18,932 nt of DNA, from NCBI GenBank assembly GCA_021824055.1, contig JAKALV010000033.1, positions 1-18,932 of the forward strand, written 5' to 3'. The notes beneath the pieces are model-generated. The model did no database searches and was not told where the DNA came from. It saw nothing but the letters and a program-made list of their open reading frames with translations. Position 1 is the first letter of the stretch, and every line of letters starts with the position of its first letter. This stretch comes from Acidobacteriota bacterium. GTDB lineage: Bacteria > Acidobacteriota > Vicinamibacteria > Vicinamibacterales > SCN-69-37. Both the position numbers and the translations under genes were made by a program. This document shows, one piece after another, positions 1 through 7,006 of the stretch.

Positions 1-1089
1 GAGGCGATCCGGCGCGGCGCGGTAGATTTCGTGCCCGTCCCGTACTCTGAAGAGGTCCTGCGCAAGGAAGTGGTCCGGATCCTGGAAGCCGCCGAACTGC
101 GCGATCACGTCGATCAGCTGCGGCAACTGGTCACCGAGAACTACGGGTTCGACCATATCGTGAGCGAGTCGCCGCGGATGCGCTCGGCCTTCGATCGCGC
201 GCTGGCGGCGTCGCGCAGCGACACGCCCGTGCTGATCCTCGGCGAGACGGGCACCGGCAAGGAACTGTTTGCGCGCGCGATCCACGCCAGCGGCCGGCGC
301 GGGACGCGGGCGTACGTGCCCGTCAACTGCGCGGCGTTGCCGGCCGACCTGATCGAGAGCGAGCTGTTCGGACACCGGCGCGGTGCCTTTTCCGGCGCGC
401 ACCACGATCATCCGGGGTTGTTTGTGGCCGCGCACGGCGGCACGCTGTTCCTTGACGAAATCAGCGAACTGCCGTCCGACGCGCAGGCCAAGCTGCTGCG
501 TGTGGTCCAGGATGGCGAGGTGCGTCACGTGGGCGGCCTCGACAGCCGCCGCGTGGACGTGCGCATCATCGCCGCCAGCAACCGGACCCAGGCGTCGATG
601 CGCGACGGCGGTCTTCGACAGGACCTGTTCTACCGGCTGTCGGTGCTGATCATCGACATCCCGCCGCTGCGCGAGCGCCTCGACGATGTGCCGCTGCTCG
701 TCGCCTATTTCCTGGCCGGCCTCCGCGAGCGCGGCGTCTGCCAGCTCGCCCGCCTCGACAAGGACGCGCTCGACCTGCTGCTGCAGTACTCGTTTCCCGG
801 CAACGTGCGTGAACTGCAGAACATGGTCGAATCGATGGGCGCCACGCTGTCCTCCACCAGCACGTCGATCCGGGTCGAAGACGTCAGAGACTGGCTCCGG
901 CGGCGCGGATCGCACGCGCTGGCCGCGACCAGCGCCAGCACGTTCGACGTGCCGCTGAAGCTGAACGAACTCGAAACGTGGGCGATCGCGGAGGCGTTGC
1001 GACGGGCGGCGGGGAACAAACGGCTGGCTGCCCGATTGCTCGGCATCTCCCCCGACACGCTCTATCGCAAGCTGCCCAAAGACGCCTGA
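1..1089 (+). CDS. Sigma-54-dependent response regulator, NtrC type (5' end outside window)
   Basis: This is a transcription activator that uses ATP hydrolysis to remodel sigma-54 RNA polymerase. The frame is open from base 1. The first ten codons (EAIRRGAVDF) are the end of a receiver domain, so the GTG at 31 is not the true start and the gene begins upstream. Numbered from the first visible codon, the AAA+ domain has Walker A GETGTGKE (81-88), the sigma-54 contact loop GAFSGA (128-133, Ser where most have GAFTGA) and Walker B GGTLFLDE (146-153). A Fis-type helix-turn-helix fills the last 37 residues (GNKRLAARLLGISPDTLYRKL). The receiver remnant reads DFVPVPY where receivers normally have a Lys-Pro pair, so the conserved Lys appears to be Val. 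The gene lies 207 bp upstream of the cytochrome cassette on the same strand, which makes it a plausible regulator of it. That link is inference. A cognate kinase would be expected upstream. Confidence 0.93.
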   Translation, partial: EAIRRGAVDFVPVPYSEEVLRKEVVRILEAAELRDHVDQLRQLVTENYGFDHIVSESPRMRSAFDRALAASRSDTPVLILGETGTGKELFARAIHASGRRGTRAYVPVNCAALPADLIESELFGHRRGAFSGAHHDHPGLFVAAHGGTLFLDEISELPSDAQAKLLRVVQDGEVRHVGGLDSRRVDVRIIAASNRTQASMRDGGLRQDLFYRLSVLIIDIPPLRERLDDVPLLVAYFLAGLRERGVCQLARLDKDALDLLLQYSFPGNVRELQNMVESMGATLSSTSTSIRVEDVRDWLRRRGSHALAATSASTFDVPLKLNELETWAIAEALRRAAGNKRLAARLLGISPDTLYRKLPKDA

Positions 1090-1296
1090 TCCGTCCGGAA
1101 ACAGGACGCATGCCGCAAGTGGCTATTGAGCAGCGGCTTGCGGCGGATGTGTCCGATTGTCTGACGGACGCACGCGCTCTGAGTCGTTCGGGGTGGAATC
1201 CACTAACACCCATTTCCAGAAGCAGTTGCCGCTCTGCGTCGTCGTGTGCGATTCCGGCGCGGTCCTTGCTCTCTGAAGCAACGAGGAGACCGCTTC

Positions 1297-2691
1297 ATGT
1301 GTATAAAAGGACTGATTCGAATCTCGGGCGCTGTTCTGCTGGTGACGATCGGCGTGATGAGCAAGACCGAGCCGGTGCACGCGATTCCGGCGTTTGCGCG
1401 CAAGTACCAGACCAGTTGTCAGACCTGCCACATCATCTTTCCAAAACTCAACGCGTTCGGCGAAGCGTTCCGGTTGAACGGCTACCGCATGCCGGGCGAA
1501 ACGGAAGAGATGATCAAGGAGAAGCAGGTGAGCCTCGGCTCGGAGGCGTACAAGCGGCTGTGGCCGCAGGCGATCTGGCCGGGCGAGATCTCGAGCACCG
1601 TGCCGCTGGCGGTGAATATCAAGATGGCTGACGTGAACACGTCCGCCCTCAACGGCGACGGGACGACCACCAGCGTCAAGAACGACCTGCAGTTTCCCCA
1701 GGAGCTCAACATCTTCGGCGCCGGCCGGTTGGGCGATCACGTGTCGTATCTGAGCGAAGTCACGTTCGGCATGAATCCCGACAGCTCTGTATCGGTCGAG
1801 CTCGAGCACGCGCACATTCAATTCGACTCGCCGTTTGGACCGGAGAACGCGTTCCATTTCCGTCTCGGCAAGTTCGCGCCGAATCTCGCCGATGGGTTCC
1901 AGGAAATGTGGCTCATGACCAACGCCGGGATCGACTCGATCTTCGCCTACAATCCGATCGGCGTCGCCGGCGGCACCGGGCTCGGCGACGGCACAGGCAT
2001 CGCACTTCCAGCGCTCGTGCAGGGCGTTGAAGCCTACGGCGTGGTCAACCACCGACTGCTCTGGGTCGGCGGCATGGTCAACGGCATTCCCGGCACGGAT
2101 CGCTTCGACGCCAACAACGCCAAAGACGTGTACGCGCGGCTCGACTACAAGATCGGCGGGATGGGCCTCGACGGCGACATGGGCGGCAAGGAAGCGCCGG
2201 ACAAGAACTGGCGCGACAACTCGCTGCGCATCGGCGCGCTGGTCTACCACGGCAACGGCAAGAACATCACCTTCCCGTCGAACCCTGATGACCTCAGCGC
2301 GTCGCCGGGAATCCAGGACACGACGTTCACGCGCACGGGGCTCTACGCCAGCGCGGTGGTGGGCGACCTGAACGTGTTCGGCGCCTACGTCCATGGCACG
2401 GACAACCTGCAGATGGTGGATCCCGAGTCGCTGGCGGCGCTGTCGATGATCAACCCGAACTTCCATGCGCTCTTCACCCAGGCCGACTACGTGATCTACC
2501 CGTGGCTGCAGGCCGCCGCCCGCTACGAGACGCTGACACCAGCCGATCGCAGCGTGCCGAGCCTGAGGACCGGCGTGTTCAACCTGAGCGCGCTGATTCG
2601 CGCGAACGTGAAGGCCACCGTCGAGTACCAGCGCGATTTGCGCGAAGGTGTGAATCACTCGCTGAACGCCATTCTGCGCTTTGCATTCTGA
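1297..2691 (+). CDS. Outer-membrane beta-barrel with N-terminal c-type haem site (porin-cytochrome fusion, Cyc2-like architecture)
   Basis: A 464-residue exported protein. The ATG at 1297 is chosen because GAGGAG (1283-1288) lies 8 nt upstream; an in-frame ATG at 1246 has no such site. Residues 1-29 form a signal peptide with likely cleavage after PVHA. A single haem motif CQTCH (41-45) follows at once, inside a conserved-looking block (IPAFARKY before it, FPKLNAFGEAFRLNGYRMP after it). The remaining ~390 residues alternate polar and hydrophobic residues with many Gly, Asp, Asn and aromatic residues. The chain ends ILRFAF with a C-terminal Phe, as outer-membrane barrel proteins do. One haem near the N-terminus followed by a barrel is the architecture of the iron oxidase Cyc2, and the flanking residues resemble Cyc2. 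However, many uncharacterised acidobacterial and deltaproteobacterial proteins share it, so iron oxidation is not established. It is the first gene of the cassette; the cupredoxin starts 36 bp downstream. Confidence 0.8.
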   Translation: MCIKGLIRISGAVLLVTIGVMSKTEPVHAIPAFARKYQTSCQTCHIIFPKLNAFGEAFRLNGYRMPGETEEMIKEKQVSLGSEAYKRLWPQAIWPGEISSTVPLAVNIKMADVNTSALNGDGTTTSVKNDLQFPQELNIFGAGRLGDHVSYLSEVTFGMNPDSSVSVELEHAHIQFDSPFGPENAFHFRLGKFAPNLADGFQEMWLMTNAGIDSIFAYNPIGVAGGTGLGDGTGIALPALVQGVEAYGVVNHRLLWVGGMVNGIPGTDRFDANNAKDVYARLDYKIGGMGLDGDMGGKEAPDKNWRDNSLRIGALVYHGNGKNITFPSNPDDLSASPGIQDTTFTRTGLYASAVVGDLNVFGAYVHGTDNLQMVDPESLAALSMINPNFHALFTQADYVIYPWLQAAARYETLTPADRSVPSLRTGVFNLSALIRANVKATVEYQRDLREGVNHSLNAILRFAF

Positions 2692-2727
2692 ACCGGCTAG
2701 TCAACCGTCCCGAACCAGGAGTCGATC

Positions 2728-3339
2728 ATGAAATTCCGTCACGCGCTCGTCCTTCCCCTTGCCGTGCTCGCGCTGGTGGGCGCCACCGGCTTCCGCGCCG
2801 CCGCCGTGCCGGCCGGCGGTCTGACCGGCACGATCAAAGCGACCGGCCTCTCCTCGAACGCCGATGCCGTCGTCTACGTCGTGCAGGCGGCGGGCACGTT
2901 CACCCCAGGGTCGGTGACGATGGACCAGAAGCAGATGCAGTTCATCCCGCACGTGCTGCCGGTGCTCGTCGGCACCACCGTGAAGTTTCTGAACAGCGAT
3001 CCCACGCCCCACAACGTGTTCTCGGGCGACTACGAGAAGTTCAACCTCGGCACCTGGCCGCAGGGGCAGACCAAGGATCACGTCTTCGCCAAGTGCGCGA
3101 AGGCGCCGTGCGTGTACGCCACGCTGTGCCGCGTGCACGCCGAGATGGAGGGCTACGTGGTCGTGCTGCAGAATCCGTACTTTGCCGTGAGCGCCAAGGA
3201 CGGGCACTACGCGATCCCGAATCTGCCGCCCGGCAAGTACGAAGTGGCGGTCTGGCATCCGAAGCTCAAGGGCAAGAGCCAGCCGGTGACGGTGGCCGCC
3301 GGCGCGGCCGCGACGCTCAACTTCGTGCTCAGCAAGTAG
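2728..3339 (+). CDS. Periplasmic cupredoxin with C-terminal carboxypeptidase-regulatory-like domain
   Basis: A 203-residue secreted blue-copper-type protein. The ATG at 2728 has AGGAG at 2717-2721, 6 nt upstream. A signal peptide covers about residues 1-26. The plastocyanin-like fold runs from ~31 to ~147. Type 1 copper ligands are visible as His95 (PTPHNVF), Cys134, His137 and Met140 (CRVHAEM). The loop before the Cys ligand holds two extra cysteines (Cys123, Cys128; AKCAKAPC) that could form a disulfide. From ~150 on, a small beta domain with DGHYAIPNLPPGKYEVAVWH matches carboxypeptidase-regulatory-like domains, a combination common in acidobacterial cupredoxins. Position between a haem-bearing outer-membrane barrel and a bc complex suggests a one-electron carrier in the periplasm; that role is inferred. 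The oxidoreductase gene starts 9 nt after its stop. Confidence 0.87.
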   Translation: MKFRHALVLPLAVLALVGATGFRAAAVPAGGLTGTIKATGLSSNADAVVYVVQAAGTFTPGSVTMDQKQMQFIPHVLPVLVGTTVKFLNSDPTPHNVFSGDYEKFNLGTWPQGQTKDHVFAKCAKAPCVYATLCRVHAEMEGYVVVLQNPYFAVSAKDGHYAIPNLPPGKYEVAVWHPKLKGKSQPVTVAAGAAATLNFVLSK

Positions 3340-3348
3340 CGGCACACC

Positions 3349-5256
3349 ATGTCCGAGCGCGCGTATCCAACGGTGGTTCCGGACTTCCAGTATTTTCTGG
3401 ACCTGGTGCCCTGCCGCACCGGGTGCCCGGTGCGTACGAACGCCGGTGGATACGTGCGCGCCATCGCCCAGGGCGAGACCCAGCGCGGGTACGACATCGC
3501 GAGCGCGCCCAATCCGCTGGCGTCCGTCTGCGGCCGCATCTGCGCGCATCCGTGTGAGTCCCACTGCCGCCGCGGCCTGATCGATGAGCCGATTTCCATT
3601 CGCGCGCTCAAGCGCACGTTGACGGAACGTCACGGCGTCGAGAATACGCTGGGGCAGCAGCAGGCGCCGCAGCGGCCGCTCGGCATTGCGGTCGAGCGCG
3701 ACGGCGCGCCGCTCAAGGTGGCGGTGATCGGCGCCGGGCCGGCCGGACTGAGCTGCAGCCACGATCTCGCGCTGCTCGGCTACCGCGTGACGCTGTTCGA
3801 CGCGGCCACGGTCATCGGCGGCATGTTGTACCAGGGCGTGCCCGAGTACCGTCTGCCGCGAGACCTCATCCGCGCCGAGGTCGACCAGATTCTGGCGCTC
3901 GGCGTGGAGTTGAAACTGTCGTGGCGGCTCGGGACCGACTTCACCGTCGGCGATCTCCGGCGCAACGGCTTCGACGCCGTGTTCCTCGCGCTCGGCGCCA
4001 TGCGCGGCCGCGGCGTGAACATCCCCGGCGCCGACCTCGACGGCGTCATCAACGGCGTGGACTTCCTGCTCAACGCCAACCTCGGCTACCGGGTCACGCT
4101 CGGCGAACGCGTGGCGGTGATCGGCGGCGGCAACGTGGCCATCGACGTGGCGCGGACCGCGCTGCGCTACACGTCCGATCCCCAGGCGGCGATTCCCGAG
4201 GGCGCCCAGCAGCTCCTGCAATCCTGGGGCTACGACAACCAGTTCATCGACGCCGCGCGCACCGCCCTCCGCCTCGGCGCGCGGCACGTGACGATGCTGT
4301 CGCTCGAATCACGCGCCGCCATGCCCGCGCATCCGGACGAGATCGTCGAGGCGGAGCAGGAAGGCGTCACGCTGCTGCCGGGACGCGGCCCCAAGGCCAT
4401 TCTCGGTGAGGGCGGCCGCGCCGTCGGCCTCGTGACCATGCAGGTCGCGTCGATCTTTGACGGGGCCGGACGCTTCAACCCCACATTCGTCGCCGACAGC
4501 GACCAGCGCATCGACGCGGACACGATCATCCTCGCGGTGGGCCAGCAGCCGGACACCGAGTGCCTCGCCGCCGATTCGGACATCACGATCACCCCGCGCG
4601 GCCTCGTGGCGGTGGATCCCGCCACGCTCGCCACGACGATGGAGGGGGTGTATTGCGGTGGCGACCTCGCGTTCGGTCCGCGGATCGTCATCGAGGCGGA
4701 AGCCGACGGCAAGCGCGCCGCGCTGGCCATCCACGAACACCTCGGCGGCGGCGCGGTCCCGCGCGCCCAGAGCCGTTTCCGCGTCGTCGACATGGACCGG
4801 TCCGGCGATCACTACGACCGCGTGCCGCGGCAGGCCGTGCCGGTGCTGCCGGTGGCCCGGCGCACGGGATTCCGCGAAGTCGAAGCGGGGTTCGACGAGG
4901 AGCAGGCGCGCCTCGAGGCGTCGCGATGTCTCGGATGCAACGTCGAGACGGTCTTCGATTCGGACCAATGCATTTTGTGCAGCGGCTGCGTCGAGATCTG
5001 TCCCGAAGCCTGCCTCGCGCTGGTGCCGGTGTCCCAGCTCGTCGGCACCCCGGACATCGCCACGCTGCACGACGTGCTGGCCGGCGGTGGCGACGCGGCG
5101 GCCATCGTGAAGGACGAAGAGCGATGCATCCGGTGCGGACTGTGCGTGGAGCGCTGCCCGACCGGCGCCATCACGATGGAGTCGCTGGACATCGATGAAT
5201 CACGCGAGACCGCACTCGGTTTGTTTCACGAACGCATGAACGAGCGACGTCTATGA
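3349..5256 (+). CDS. GltD-like FAD/NAD(P) oxidoreductase with C-terminal 2x[4Fe-4S] ferredoxin domain
   Basis: A 635-residue cytoplasmic flavoprotein. The N-terminus has the cysteine-rich Fer4_20 domain of glutamate-synthase small subunits (Cys22, Cys26, then Cys61, Cys65, Cys69, Cys73). An FAD-binding VAVIGAGPAGLSC (125-137) follows, then an NAD(P)-binding VAVIGGGNVAIDVART (255-270) and the second FAD motif YCGGD (435-439). The C-terminus carries ferredoxin motifs: CILCSGCVEIC (541-551, next Pro), then CIRCGLCVERC (593-603, next Pro), plus a CLGC pair at 527-530. It is longer than plain GltD because of this ferredoxin domain. No glutamate synthase large subunit is nearby, so ammonia assimilation is unlikely. 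The stop overlaps the Rieske start (ATGA at 5253-5256), so it is probably a partner of the bc complex moving electrons between NAD(P)H and the quinone or Rieske/cytochrome b site. Comparable NAD(P) oxidoreductase subunits are reported with anammox bc complexes. No clear Shine-Dalgarno precedes the ATG. Confidence 0.88.
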   Translation: MSERAYPTVVPDFQYFLDLVPCRTGCPVRTNAGGYVRAIAQGETQRGYDIASAPNPLASVCGRICAHPCESHCRRGLIDEPISIRALKRTLTERHGVENTLGQQQAPQRPLGIAVERDGAPLKVAVIGAGPAGLSCSHDLALLGYRVTLFDAATVIGGMLYQGVPEYRLPRDLIRAEVDQILALGVELKLSWRLGTDFTVGDLRRNGFDAVFLALGAMRGRGVNIPGADLDGVINGVDFLLNANLGYRVTLGERVAVIGGGNVAIDVARTALRYTSDPQAAIPEGAQQLLQSWGYDNQFIDAARTALRLGARHVTMLSLESRAAMPAHPDEIVEAEQEGVTLLPGRGPKAILGEGGRAVGLVTMQVASIFDGAGRFNPTFVADSDQRIDADTIILAVGQQPDTECLAADSDITITPRGLVAVDPATLATTMEGVYCGGDLAFGPRIVIEAEADGKRAALAIHEHLGGGAVPRAQSRFRVVDMDRSGDHYDRVPRQAVPVLPVARRTGFREVEAGFDEEQARLEASRCLGCNVETVFDSDQCILCSGCVEICPEACLALVPVSQLVGTPDIATLHDVLAGGGDAAAIVKDEERCIRCGLCVERCPTGAITMESLDIDESRETALGLFHERMNERRL

Positions 5257-5735
5257 GCACAGAGATGCGAAAGCCCGGCGACGCCCCCCGGGAGCCCGCG
5301 CGGCGGGAATTCTTCTTTGCCGGCGTCGGGGCGCTGGCGGTGGCCACGGCCGGATTCGTGGCGGCGACATTCCGGTTTCTCCTGCCGAACGTGCTCTACG
5401 AGCCGTCGCGCCGGTTCACGATCGGCCGGCCCGAGGATTTCCCGCAGGGCCCGCCGACGTTTCTGCCCGATCACCGGATCTTCGTCTTCAACGGCGGCAC
5501 GGAGGGTTTTTACGCCATCTCGTCGGTCTGCACGCATCTGGGCTGCAACGTGAAGAAGGGCGGACCCGGCTTCACATGTCCGTGCCACGGCAGCCAGTAC
5601 GACGAGAACGGCCGCGTGGTCCGCGGGCCAGCGCCCGCCTCGCTGCCCTGGTTTGAACTGAGCGTCACGCCGCGCGCCCAGCTCCTGGTCGATCAGGACC
5701 GGATCGTGAAACCGGACTTCCGGCTGAAGGTGTGA
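5253..5735 (+). CDS. Rieske iron-sulfur protein of a cytochrome bc/b6f-type complex
   Basis: A 160-residue membrane-anchored Rieske [2Fe-2S] protein. The N-terminus has a twin-arginine motif (ARREFFFAG, Arg17-Arg18) and one transmembrane segment (~21-40), as expected for Tat-exported Rieske proteins that keep their signal anchor. Cluster box 1 is CTHLGC (Cys93, His95, Cys98) and box 2 is CPCHGS (Cys109, Cys111, His112). Cys93/His95 and Cys109/His112 would bind the cluster, with Cys98-Cys111 as the stabilising disulfide. The start overlaps the oxidoreductase stop, and its TGA overlaps the cytochrome b start (TGATG), so the genes are translationally coupled. It passes electrons from quinol at the Qo site to the c-type cytochromes encoded downstream. 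Confidence 0.96.
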   Translation: MSTEMRKPGDAPREPARREFFFAGVGALAVATAGFVAATFRFLLPNVLYEPSRRFTIGRPEDFPQGPPTFLPDHRIFVFNGGTEGFYAISSVCTHLGCNVKKGGPGFTCPCHGSQYDENGRVVRGPAPASLPWFELSVTPRAQLLVDQDRIVKPDFRLKV

Positions 5736-6994
5736 TGATGGAGTCGCGCCCGACCATTCGGCAGAGGATCCGGACCGAGTTCGGCCGTGTCACGAAGTCG
5801 GTGATGCGCATCGGCTGGCCGCAGACGGACAAGGACCGCGCCGCGGTCATGATCTCCAGCATCTTTCTGCACATCCATCCGGCGCGCGTCAGCAAGCACG
5901 CGCTCAAGCCGTCCTACACGCTCGGCCTGGGCCTGATCTCCGCCATCCTCTTCGGCATCCTCACGCTGACCGGCCTGGCGCTGATGCTTTACTACGTGCC
6001 GTACCCGGCGGAAGCCTATCGCAGCATGAAGGATCTCCAGTTCGTGGTGACCTTCGGCGTCATTCTCAGAAACATGCATCGCTGGTCGGCGCACGCGATG
6101 GTCGCGGTCGTGTTCTTTCACATGTGCCGCGTGTTCTGGACCGGCTCGTACAAGACGCCGCGCGAGTTCAACTGGGTCATCGGCGTGGTGCTGTTCCTGC
6201 TCACGCTGCTGCTCTCGTTCACCGGGTACCTGCTGCCGTGGGACCAGCTCGCGTTTTGGGCCATCACGGTCGGCACCAACATCGCGGCCTACGCGCCCGT
6301 GGTGGGCGACCAGATCAAGTTTTTGCTGCTCGGCGGCCACGTCATCGGCCCGACAACGTTGCTGCGGTTCTACGTCATGCACTGCGTGCTGCTGCCGCTG
6401 GCGGTCGTCATGCTCGTGTCGCTGCACATCTGGCGCGTCAGAAAGGACGGTCTGAGCGGCGCGATCCGGGTCGACACGCCCGTCGCCGAAAAGGGCGGGG
6501 CGTTCCCGGCCTCCACCAAGACCTACGGTTTGATGGCGCTGACCAGGCGTCCGTCGGCGTCGGTTGACGCCCGCGATCCGAACGACGAAGTGTTCGCCTG
6601 GCCCCATCTGCTGTACCGCGAGCTGCTCGTCACGGTGGCGGTGATCGTGGCGCTGCATACGGTGTCGTTGCTGTTCATGGCGCCGCTCGAGAGCATCGCG
6701 GATCCGACGCGAACGCCCAATCCCGCCAAGGCGCCGTGGTACTTCCTCGGCCTGCAGGAACTGGTGTCGCACTCGGCGTTCATCGGCGGCGTGCTCGTGC
6801 CGGGGCTGATCGTGCTCGCGCTCGTCGCCCTGCCGTACCTGGACCGCGGCACGCAGGGCAGCGGCCGCTGGTTCGCGCCCGAGCGGCGCGTGGCCAACAC
6901 GATCTACACGGCCGTGGTGATCGTCGCGGTCATCCTGACGATCATCGGGACGTTTTTCCGCGGGCCGAACTGGGGATGGGTGTGGCCATGGTGA
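5735..6994 (+). CDS. Cytochrome b (fused b6 plus subunit-IV type), quinol oxidoreductase
   Basis: A 419-residue integral membrane protein carrying two b haems and the quinone sites. The ATG at 5735 overlaps the Rieske stop by one base; a GTG at 5732 and an ATG at 5738 are alternatives. About seven transmembrane segments are visible, four in the cytochrome b6-like half and three in the subunit-IV-like half. Haem ligands are His115 and His129 (NMHRWSAH, FFHMCR), and His216 and His231 (VMHCVL, SLHIWR). The 14 residues between the second pair are the b6f-type spacing rather than the mitochondrial 13. The Qo motif is Ala-Pro-Trp-Tyr (333-336), so the Glu of canonical PEWY is Pro. The chain ends NWGWVWPW. 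It forms the core of the complex with the Rieske protein upstream and the octahaem cytochrome downstream. Confidence 0.95.
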   Translation: MMESRPTIRQRIRTEFGRVTKSVMRIGWPQTDKDRAAVMISSIFLHIHPARVSKHALKPSYTLGLGLISAILFGILTLTGLALMLYYVPYPAEAYRSMKDLQFVVTFGVILRNMHRWSAHAMVAVVFFHMCRVFWTGSYKTPREFNWVIGVVLFLLTLLLSFTGYLLPWDQLAFWAITVGTNIAAYAPVVGDQIKFLLLGGHVIGPTTLLRFYVMHCVLLPLAVVMLVSLHIWRVRKDGLSGAIRVDTPVAEKGGAFPASTKTYGLMALTRRPSASVDARDPNDEVFAWPHLLYRELLVTVAVIVALHTVSLLFMAPLESIADPTRTPNPAKAPWYFLGLQELVSHSAFIGGVLVPGLIVLALVALPYLDRGTQGSGRWFAPERRVANTIYTAVVIVAVILTIIGTFFRGPNWGWVWPW

Positions 6995-7006
6995 GGAATG
7001 CGTCGC

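Noticed and set aside
1091..1110. Weak hairpin after the NtrC-type gene (CGTCC/GGACG)
   Set aside because: Only a 5-bp stem without a T-run, so not a convincing terminator.
1120..1134. Possible sigma-54 promoter (TGGC, ten-base spacing from GG to GC) between the NtrC-type regulator and the cassette
   Set aside because: GG and GC are correctly spaced, but the -12 element is CAGC rather than TTGC and only about six consensus positions match, which is not enough in GC-rich DNA.
3349..5256. Assignment as glutamate synthase small subunit (gltD)
   Set aside because: The fold is shared, but there is no large subunit nearby, an extra ferredoxin domain is present, and the gene overlaps a Rieske gene, so a respiratory role fits better.
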